Shown: piece after piece, positions 6,371 to 11,319 of the stretch | Position numbering within the stretch: position 1 is the stretch's first letter | How the letters are laid out: each line of letters begins with the position of its first letter | Source of the DNA: an uncultured Chloroflexota bacterium | Lineage (GTDB): Bacteria; Chloroflexota; Limnocylindria; Limnocylindrales; Limnocylindraceae | Direction: 5' to 3' | DNA: 11,319 nt | Assembly (NCBI GenBank): GCA_937864085.1 | Contig: CALMIH010000024.1 | Location: 1-11,319 of the forward strand | Translations under genes and position numbers: made by a program | The notes under the pieces: model-generated | The model's input: the letters and a program-made list of their open reading frames with translations, nothing else | Told to the model about the DNA's origin: nothing | Databases searched by the model: none

Positions 6371-7135
6371 ATGGATGATCGGAAGGTACGGGCGTACAGC
6401 AGCTATAGCCGCGACGCGCTGATCCCTCCTGCAGCGGGGGAGGGGGTCGCCTGGCTGGGTCGGGCGCCGTGGGCGAAGGCGAGCCCCCCGTATCGCCTCC
6501 TCCGCTTCTCGCTCAAATCCGTCGGCTGGATCTTCGGCTTGCGTGTGCGCGGCTACGGGCTGGATCGCCTCGCTAGTTCTGGTCCACGCATCCTGATTGG
6601 TGCGCCGCACCGTCGCTACTACGAAGCGTTTGCCCTTGGCATTGCGATGCCTGCGCAGCCGCGCGTCTGGTGGCTCGGCCTTGGCCCCTTCATCGTTGGG
6701 CGCGGTCGCATTCGCGCCGGAATGTTGCGTCGACTCGGCGGACTCCTCCCTGTCTGGCGCGGCAGCAGCGGCATTGAGACGCATCTTGCCGCCGCCACGG
6801 CGGTCTTCGCCGCGGGGGCGCACTATGCGGTGATGCCGGAGGGCGGCACAAGCGGCCCAGTAGATTGCTTCGCTGAGTTTCGACCAGGAGCGGCGGTGAT
6901 CGGCATGCGTACCGGCGTTCCTGTGGTCCCCGTCGTCTTCCGCTTCCGCAATCGCCGCATCGGCCTTCCGCGCATTGAGATCATCGGACTCGCAGACACT
7001 TGGGTCGTCCAGCCTGGCGATACACCACCAACACCAGGCTCGCGCGAAGAGCTGACGCTTGCCGCCGAGTGGAGTCGTGCCCTCTCTGAGCGAATGGAAA
7101 CGGTCTGGCGTGAAGGGTTAGGATCGGCGGCATGA
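6371..7135 (+). CDS. PlsC-like 1-acylglycerol-3-phosphate acyltransferase family, HX4E variant
   Basis: A 254-residue acyltransferase of the PlsC/LPLAT fold, expected to transfer acyl groups at the inner membrane surface. A hydrophobic stretch after residue 45 (SLKSVGWIFGL) precedes the catalytic block. Motif I reads APHRRYYEAF (78-87): His80 is present, but the usual Asp is Glu85, giving HX4E. Motif II is LLPVWRGS (125-132, Arg130), motif III is MPEGGTSGP (155-163) with one more Gly than the standard PEGTRS, and motif IV is GVPVVPVVF (about 184-192). ATG 6371 is chosen over a GTG at 6320, which has no ribosome site and would add unrelated residues. The stop overlaps the next start as ATGA, so the LysM protein is coupled to it. 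Substrate could be lysophosphatidic acid or another acyl acceptor. Confidence 0.85.
   Translation: MDDRKVRAYSSYSRDALIPPAAGEGVAWLGRAPWAKASPPYRLLRFSLKSVGWIFGLRVRGYGLDRLASSGPRILIGAPHRRYYEAFALGIAMPAQPRVWWLGLGPFIVGRGRIRAGMLRRLGGLLPVWRGSSGIETHLAAATAVFAAGAHYAVMPEGGTSGPVDCFAEFRPGAAVIGMRTGVPVVPVVFRFRNRRIGLPRIEIIGLADTWVVQPGDTPPTPGSREELTLAAEWSRALSERMETVWREGLGSAA
7119..7124 (+). promoter_or_regulatory. TAnnnT box (or weak SD) before the LysM protein gene
   Basis: TAGGAT lies inside the end of the acyltransferase gene, 7 bases before ATG 7132. As the two genes are coupled by ATGA, the AGGA inside it as a ribosome site is the simpler reading; an internal leaderless promoter is possible. Confidence 0.25.
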
Positions 7136-7965
7136 GTGCTACGGTCTGCCCGTTCATTGCGATTGCCACCGATTCTGGCAAGCGTCTCTCAGGAGCGAAC
7201 GCTGCGCACGCCTGCTTTGCCCAGCGTCCTTCACAGCCGATTGAACTAGACCACCAGGAGCGACTCTGTCTCACCGCAACGTTCACTAGCTGCCCCCTCT
7301 TCGTTGCATGGGCGGCGCGTGAAGCGGCGCAGGCGATCAGCACCACAGCGTCGCCTGTGGTGGGGAGCGACGCGTGGTCTACATCCCAAGGGGTGAGCGT
7401 TGACGCGCTCGCTGCGGCATCGCGTGGCGAGGGGGAGCAGCCGTTCGACTCCAGCAGTGACGGCACGATCTGGTCGCTCGCTGCGGCGTCGCAGCAGCCG
7501 CTAAGCCCTGAAGAAGAGGAGCGCGTTCGTGTGGTGCCACTACATCAGCGCCGCACGCTTGAGGATGAAGTGCCGCGCGCGATGATCAGGCTTCCACGAA
7601 GGCTGAGTAGCTTGCGTAGTTTTGCCGCCTTCATCCTGCTGCTTGGGGTGGCCCTCTTCGCAACCCCGTCAATTCTGAAGAGCGTCAGCTCGTTCATTGA
7701 TGGAGTGGGGAGTGAACCGACCCCTGTGCCGAGCGCAACCGCTACGGCTGACGCTTCGCCAACACCAGAGCCAACCCCCGAACAAGTCGTCTACACGATC
7801 AAGAGCGGCGATACCCTCTTTGACATCAGCCAGGAGTTCAAGATCAGCGTGGAGGCGATCCTTGGCGCGAATCCAGAGGTGAAAGATCCAGGGAACCTAA
7901 AGATTGGGCAGCAGATCATCATTCCGTCAGTCATCCCAGATGTGGTGATCTCACCGAGCCCGTAA
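7132..7965 (+). CDS. Cys/His-cluster, single-helix membrane protein with C-terminal LysM domain
   Basis: A 277-residue protein in four parts. Residues 5-57 hold a compact Cys/His cluster (Cys6, His26, Cys28, His41, Cys46, Cys54, with CPF near the start and CP at the end), likely to bind zinc or an Fe-S cluster. I recall similar N-termini in actinobacterial and Chloroflexota proteins but know no assigned function. Residues 58-160 look disordered and acidic-to-basic, with LAAAS twice. Residues 161-182 are one hydrophobic helix preceded by Arg, so the N-terminus should be inside. A Pro/Thr-rich linker (194-217) leads to a LysM domain (219-265: YTIKSGDTLFDISQEF, ILGANPE, LKIGQQIIIP) outside, which binds peptidoglycan-type glycans. 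It overlaps the acyltransferase stop by ATGA. A link between cytoplasmic metal/redox state and the wall is speculation. Confidence 0.85.
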   Translation: MSATVCPFIAIATDSGKRLSGANAAHACFAQRPSQPIELDHQERLCLTATFTSCPLFVAWAAREAAQAISTTASPVVGSDAWSTSQGVSVDALAAASRGEGEQPFDSSSDGTIWSLAAASQQPLSPEEEERVRVVPLHQRRTLEDEVPRAMIRLPRRLSSLRSFAAFILLLGVALFATPSILKSVSSFIDGVGSEPTPVPSATATADASPTPEPTPEQVVYTIKSGDTLFDISQEFKISVEAILGANPEVKDPGNLKIGQQIIIPSVIPDVVISPSP

Positions 7966-7968
7966 CGG

Positions 7969-8004
7969 GCGAAGGTCAACCGAGGGCGAGGGTTAGCCCT
8001 TCGC
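7969..8004. terminator. Possible hairpin between convergent genes
   Basis: GCGAAGG (7969-7975) pairs perfectly with CCTTCGC (7998-8004). A second arm, GCGAGGG (7986-7992), can pair with the same right arm through one bulged base and a TTAG loop. It lies where the LysM gene and the NTF2-like gene converge and overlaps the latter's last codons. No T-run follows on either strand, so an intrinsic terminator is only possible. Confidence 0.3.
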
Positions 8005-8328
8005 TGGGGAGAGGTTGATGCTGGTGATCTTTCCAGCCTCCACCTTGAAGGTGGCGTCCAACTTGTGACTCTTTGCGCCCGGGCGAACGACGAGGATGTC
8101 GCACTCCACCTGATGTCCAGTGTCTTTGATCTCGCCAGGAATCATGCGTAACCCCTTGTCGGCGCGGAGGAACCAGCCGCCGACGCGCTCGAGCCCCTTC
8201 AGCATCTGAACCCCTTCGCCAACGTGGATGCGCATCTCTACGCGCTCCTCCATCATCTTCAGCGCGCCATCGCGGTCGTCCGCGTTCAGCAGCTCGAAGA
8301 AGGCGTCAGTTGTGTCTTGTGCACCCAT
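7993..8328 (-). CDS. Small NTF2/SnoaL-like protein
   Basis: A 111-residue soluble protein whose pattern fits the NTF2-like (SnoaL/ketosteroid isomerase) fold: an N-terminal helix TTDAFFELLNADDRDGALKMM (6-26), then strand EMRIHVG, a GLERVGGWFLRADKGL segment (47-62), and a curved sheet ending in LDATFKVEAGKITSINL (about 90-106), typical of the last strands. No catalytic pair is evident, so the ligand is unknown. ATG 8328 begins where the predicted fold begins; upstream in-frame sequence is the antisense of the peptidase gene and is not protein-like. There is no Shine-Dalgarno; instead TACCAT ends 6 bases before the ATG. It starts back to back with the DUF885 gene, 22 bases apart. Confidence 0.78.
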   Translation of the reverse strand: MGAQDTTDAFFELLNADDRDGALKMMEERVEMRIHVGEGVQMLKGLERVGGWFLRADKGLRMIPGEIKDTGHQVECDILVVRPGAKSHKLDATFKVEAGKITSINLSPAKG

Positions 8329-8334
8329 GCGCCG

Positions 8335-8344
8335 ATGGTACCCT
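8335..8344. promoter_or_regulatory. Overlapping divergent -10 boxes (candidate bidirectional promoter)
   Basis: ATGGTACCCT contains TACCAT on the minus strand (8335-8340) and TACCCT on the plus strand (8339-8344), centred on the palindrome GGTACC. Each ends 6 bases before a start codon that lacks a Shine-Dalgarno site (ATG 8328 on the minus strand, GTG 8351 on the plus). A weak plus-strand -35 TTGTGC (8317-8322) lies 16 bases upstream of the plus-strand box. This fits two leaderless transcripts from a single small site. Confidence 0.4.
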
Positions 8345-8350
8345 GCCTCG

Positions 8351-10147
8351 GTGAATAGTGATCGGCTCGACGCGCTCGGCCTCCTCGCCCGCTTCGCTTT
8401 GCTCCACCCGGTCGCCGCTACGGCAGCGGGAATCCACGCGCACGATGGCGCATGGGGGGAGGTTGGCGCGGCGGCGGATGCGGCGGTGCTCGCCTGGGTT
8501 GACGGAGAATCGGCGCGGCTCACGGCGATCCCAGTAGGCGATCTGAGCCGTGATGACGCGGCGGACCGCGACCTGGCACTCGCCACCCTTGCGGCGATCC
8601 GCTTTGAGCGCGTTGAGGTGCGACCAACCGCATGGGATCCGTTGAACACGGTGAGCACCGTAGGTGGCGGCCTCTTTCCGCTAATCGCGCGCACCTTCGG
8701 CAGTAGTGAGCAGCGCGCGAATGATCTGGCAGCGCGACTGACCTCGTTGCCGCAGTTCCTTGATGCCTCGATCGATGCGCTCGTTGGCGTCCCTTCGATG
8801 AGTGTCTCCACTGATGATGGCGCGCCGCGTGTGGCTGGAGGCACTCGCGGAAGCACCGCGCCGAGCGGCACGCTGCAACTCCCGGCGCGTCCGGTGAGCC
8901 GACTCCACACCGAGACGGCGATTGCTCAGGCGGCGGGGATCGCCGAACTCGCCGAGATGGGTGTTGAGGTCTACGGCCCGTCACTTCGCGCTGCGGCAGA
9001 TGTGGCGCGCGCTGCGGCAGACCGTTTCACTGAGAGACTCCGCACGGAGGTCCTACCGCGCAGCGAAGGCGAAGGGAGCTACGGCGCGCATCTCTATGAT
9101 CGCGCGCTGCGGCACACCCTCTTCGGGTCGCATGATCGCGCCGCGGTTCGTGCCGCCGCAGAGGTGGAGTTCACCGCCGTGCGCGAACGCATAATCAGCA
9201 TTGCGCGCGAGATTGCACCGCAATGGATTGGCGATGAGGCTGCAACACTCGCGGAGAAGCCGCACGAGTTGGTGGCGCGCGTCCTGCATGCGATCGGTGG
9301 CGAACACAGCGCCGCCGCGGATCTACTCGATCGCTGCCGCGAGGAGACGGCGCGCTGCGAGGCGTTTGTGAGGCGCACGGGTCTCATTGACCTACCGAAG
9401 GAGCCGTTGCAGATCACCTGGACGCCGCGCTTCTTGCGCGCCTACGGCGGCGCCTTTCTGGATTCTCCAGGCCCGTTAGATAAGGGGGAGACGAGCTTCT
9501 TTTATGTGACGCCACCGCCAGATGACGCCACGCCAGAGCAGGTTGAATCGATGCTGCGCGAAGACAACGACCGCATGTTGGCCCTCCTCGCGATTCACGA
9601 AGCGATCCCTGGGCACTACCTGCAACTCGCCGCCGCGAATGAGACGAAGCGACCGCTCCGCGCTGCGTTCGGTTCTGGCGTCTTTGCCGAAGGGTGGGCG
9701 GTCTACGTGACGCAGGTGATGCTGGACGAAGGGTTCGGTGACGGCGACAAGGCGCTCGAGCTCGTCCACTGGAAGTTTTACCTGCGATGCATCACTAACG
9801 CGCTGCTAGATGTTGGGATTCACGCCGAGGGTCGCGATGAGGCCTGGGCGATGCACCTGATGGTGGGGGAGACCTGGCAGGAGGAGTCGGAGGCGAAGGC
9901 GAAGTATCTGCGCGCGCGGCTCACCGCAACGCAGCTCCCAACGTATTTCATCGGCTCCGTTGGCTGCTGGGAGTTGGAGGATCGCGCTCGCGCCGCCGTC
10001 AGTGGCGCGCCGGCTCAGCGCGCAGGCTTACCAGGAAATCGAGCAGCGACCGAAGGCTTCAGTCGACCGGCGCATCTACGCGCCATGTTGCAGCACGGCA
10101 CGCCGCCGATCCCACTTCTTGAACGACTGATCCGCGCGGCAGAGTAA
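8351..10147 (+). CDS. DUF885 family, zinc metallopeptidase-like protein
   Basis: A 598-residue protein of the DUF885 family, whose members carry a zincin-like signature and are thought to be metallopeptidases. Here HEAIPGHYLQ occupies 416-425 (His416, Glu417, His422), followed by FAEGWAVYVTQVMLDEG with Glu447 as the likely third zinc ligand. The C-terminal helical part (VHWKFYLRCITNALLDVGIHAEGR, then MVGETWQEESEAKAKYLRARLTATQLPTYFIG) is also typical of the family. The usual length is 550-600 residues, so it looks complete. No signal peptide is present, so it should act in the cytoplasm on unknown peptides. GTG 8351 is chosen because family-like sequence begins there; the frame is open upstream only across the antisense of the NTF2-like gene. 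It converges with the dehydrogenase gene. Confidence 0.87.
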   Translation: MNSDRLDALGLLARFALLHPVAATAAGIHAHDGAWGEVGAAADAAVLAWVDGESARLTAIPVGDLSRDDAADRDLALATLAAIRFERVEVRPTAWDPLNTVSTVGGGLFPLIARTFGSSEQRANDLAARLTSLPQFLDASIDALVGVPSMSVSTDDGAPRVAGGTRGSTAPSGTLQLPARPVSRLHTETAIAQAAGIAELAEMGVEVYGPSLRAAADVARAAADRFTERLRTEVLPRSEGEGSYGAHLYDRALRHTLFGSHDRAAVRAAAEVEFTAVRERIISIAREIAPQWIGDEAATLAEKPHELVARVLHAIGGEHSAAADLLDRCREETARCEAFVRRTGLIDLPKEPLQITWTPRFLRAYGGAFLDSPGPLDKGETSFFYVTPPPDDATPEQVESMLREDNDRMLALLAIHEAIPGHYLQLAAANETKRPLRAAFGSGVFAEGWAVYVTQVMLDEGFGDGDKALELVHWKFYLRCITNALLDVGIHAEGRDEAWAMHLMVGETWQEESEAKAKYLRARLTATQLPTYFIGSVGCWELEDRARAAVSGAPAQRAGLPGNRAATEGFSRPAHLRAMLQHGTPPIPLLERLIRAAE

Positions 10148-10174
10148 CGCCGCATCAGCACCGCGTTAGCGGCG
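10148..10174. terminator. Weak hairpin between convergent genes
   Basis: CGCCGC (10148-10153) and GCGGCG (10169-10174) are inverted arms around a 15-base loop. They lie in the 33-base gap between the DUF885 gene and the dehydrogenase gene. No T-run follows. A 6-bp GC stem is common in such DNA, so confidence is low. Confidence 0.2.
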
Positions 10175-10180
10175 CTTGCG

Positions 10181-11319
10181 TCAGCGCGGCGGTCGTGCCG
10201 GTCGGTCGTCTGGCTCTGGAGCCGCACCAGGTGCTGAGAGCGCCGCGGTTGCTGCTGCCGAGTAGGCTGAGTCGGTTGGCGTTGACGATCCCTTGACGGT
10301 GACCGACTTTGCGCCGACAGGTGGCTGCTCGGTTGCCGGAAGAATTGAGCGGCCAGGGAGGCGATGCTCAAGCTTCACCGTCACGTCGTAGTCCTCGCAG
10401 ATATCCAGGAACGGATCCGGATCGAACGCATCAGGCGACTTCACGCCAGCGCCACCCCAGACACCTTCAGCAATGAGCTCCATCGCCATGATCGGCATGA
10501 CGCCGGTCTGCCAGGCGACTGGCTGGAGGTTGTAGCGGCCCATCGTCTCCGCCGCATCGCAGACCTGGTAGTGGAAGGTCTCGCGTGGTCGACCATCCTT
10601 GGTACCGCTGACGAGCGCGCCAACGATTGCGCGTCCCACCATGTTCTTGCCGAGCGTTGACGGATCTGGCGAGAGGGCACCGATCACGTCGCGTGGTGCA
10701 ACCTTCGTCCCCTTCACGTTGATCGGCTCCTTCCCGTCAAGACCGAGGCGGTGCAGCAGTTGCAGCGTCTCAATGAAGTCGGCGCCGAGCGCGTACTTGA
10801 AGGTGATGAGGTCGGCCTTCATATTGCGCGGCAGCTGCACGATCTCTTCGTGCTCCACGTTGACGCACATGACCGGACCAACGCCTTCAGGGAAGACGAA
10901 GTCCTCTGGCTCGCTGAACGGCGCGCGCGCCTCAATCTTTCCGTTGCGCCAGACGATCGGTGGGTTCAAGCACTCCTCAATGACGGTCCAGAGGCTGAAG
11001 ACCGTGGCGAACGGGTAGCCCTCAATGCGCAGATCGCCGCCGTCACGAATATGGACGGCACTAATCTCATCAACGGTCCACTTCTTGGCGTACGCCGCGA
11101 AGATGTTGGAGAGGCCAGGGTCCATCCCCATGCCGATCAGCGCGACCTTCCCCTTCGCCTCCCAGAGGCCGTTCTTCGCCACCTGATAGGCGCCGAGCAT
11201 CTCGCCTGGCACCGTGTTCGGATTCTCCTTGTCTGGCACCGAGAGGCTGGTCGCCATGTCGATGTAATGGACGCCCGCCTCGAGTGCCGCGTCAAAGATC
11301 GCTGGCACAAAGCGCGGAT
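10181..11319 (-). CDS. Saccharopine dehydrogenase-family oxidoreductase, N-terminus outside window
   Basis: The C-terminal 379 codons of an NAD(P)-dependent oxidoreductase of the saccharopine dehydrogenase family. The frame is open to the window edge. The visible part begins in the end of the Rossmann domain (ALEAGVHYIDMATS), continues with ALIGMGMDPGLSNIFAAYAKK, a family hallmark where the chain returns from the cofactor domain, and then the catalytic domain (RIEGYPFATVFSLWTVIEECLNPPIVW, and later GRPRETFHYQVCDAAETMGRYN). The true substrate (lysine pathway, carboxynorspermidine or other) cannot be told without the N-terminus and context. The last ~37 residues (KGSSTPTDSAYSAAATA and on to PARPPR) are a low-complexity Ala/Pro/Ser tail outside the fold. 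Confidence 0.88.
   Translation of the reverse strand, partial: PRFVPAIFDAALEAGVHYIDMATSLSVPDKENPNTVPGEMLGAYQVAKNGLWEAKGKVALIGMGMDPGLSNIFAAYAKKWTVDEISAVHIRDGGDLRIEGYPFATVFSLWTVIEECLNPPIVWRNGKIEARAPFSEPEDFVFPEGVGPVMCVNVEHEEIVQLPRNMKADLITFKYALGADFIETLQLLHRLGLDGKEPINVKGTKVAPRDVIGALSPDPSTLGKNMVGRAIVGALVSGTKDGRPRETFHYQVCDAAETMGRYNLQPVAWQTGVMPIMAMELIAEGVWGGAGVKSPDAFDPDPFLDICEDYDVTVKLEHRLPGRSILPATEQPPVGAKSVTVKGSSTPTDSAYSAAATAALSAPGAAPEPDDRPARPPR

Noticed and set aside
6305..6823. Open minus-strand frame of 172 codons opposite the acyltransferase
   Set aside because: Arg/Pro-rich shadow of the PlsC motifs on the other strand; no ribosome site or protein-like pattern.
7411..7500. Repeated tcgctgcggc segments encoding LAAAS twice in the LysM protein
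   Set aside because: Short, imperfect around the core and in low-complexity sequence; not a meaningful tandem repeat.
8228..8350. N-terminal extension of the DUF885 gene by 41 codons
   Set aside because: It is the antisense of the NTF2-like gene and Ser-rich; family-like sequence begins at GTG 8351.
8329..8910. N-terminal extension of the NTF2-like gene to about 305 residues
   Set aside because: The extension is Ser/Ala/Arg-rich antisense of the DUF885 gene; the fold begins at ATG 8328.
1..11319. Defence island, CRISPR array, transposon, tRNA or rRNA
   Set aside because: Looked for on both strands; no repeat arrays, inverted element ends, cloverleaf or rRNA-like stretches, and every long stretch is explained by a gene.

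Overview
The window is GC-rich (roughly 60 percent by eye), very densely packed, and chromosomal in character. It has no RNA genes, insertion sequences, CRISPR arrays or phage genes. It carries twelve protein genes with almost no spacer; the longest gene-free stretch is about 105 bases. A nickel superoxide dismutase, a luciferase-like (F420-type) oxidoreductase, a SpoIID-like secreted protein, a Cys/His-cluster LysM protein and TAnnnT boxes just upstream of start codons together suggest Chloroflexota (perhaps a streamlined freshwater lineage) or a deep actinobacterial relative. This placement is inference from gene content; no marker gene is present.

Left arm, minus strand, 4029 down to 1: a 14-helix MFS drug exporter, a secreted SpoIID-like/FG-GAP protein overlapping it by 26 bases, a small ACT-like protein, and the 5' part of exodeoxyribonuclease III running off the window. 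All four point the same way with gaps of 10 bases or fewer, so they may be co-transcribed. A divergent promoter region (4030-4132) separates them from a luciferase-like oxidoreductase (4133-5074, plus strand).

Centre: an oxidative-stress operon on the minus strand (6265 down to 5085) contains a 119-residue four-helix membrane protein with one His per helix, nickel superoxide dismutase (sodN), and its maturation protease (sodX). It converges on the oxidoreductase. Divergent from it, on the plus strand, a PlsC-type acyltransferase with an HX4E in place of HX4D is translationally coupled (ATGA) to a membrane protein that has a Cys/His cluster in the cytoplasm and LysM outside.

Right arm: a small NTF2-like protein (minus) and a DUF885 metallopeptidase-like protein (plus) start back to back, only 22 bases apart. 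Two overlapping, oppositely oriented TAnnnT boxes lie in that gap. The window ends in a saccharopine dehydrogenase-family gene (minus, N-terminus outside).

Most worth a second look: the repeated TAnnnT box 5-7 bases before SD-poor starts (candidate leaderless transcription), the 22-base candidate bidirectional promoter, the membrane protein tied to Ni-SOD, and the Cys/His-TM-LysM protein.
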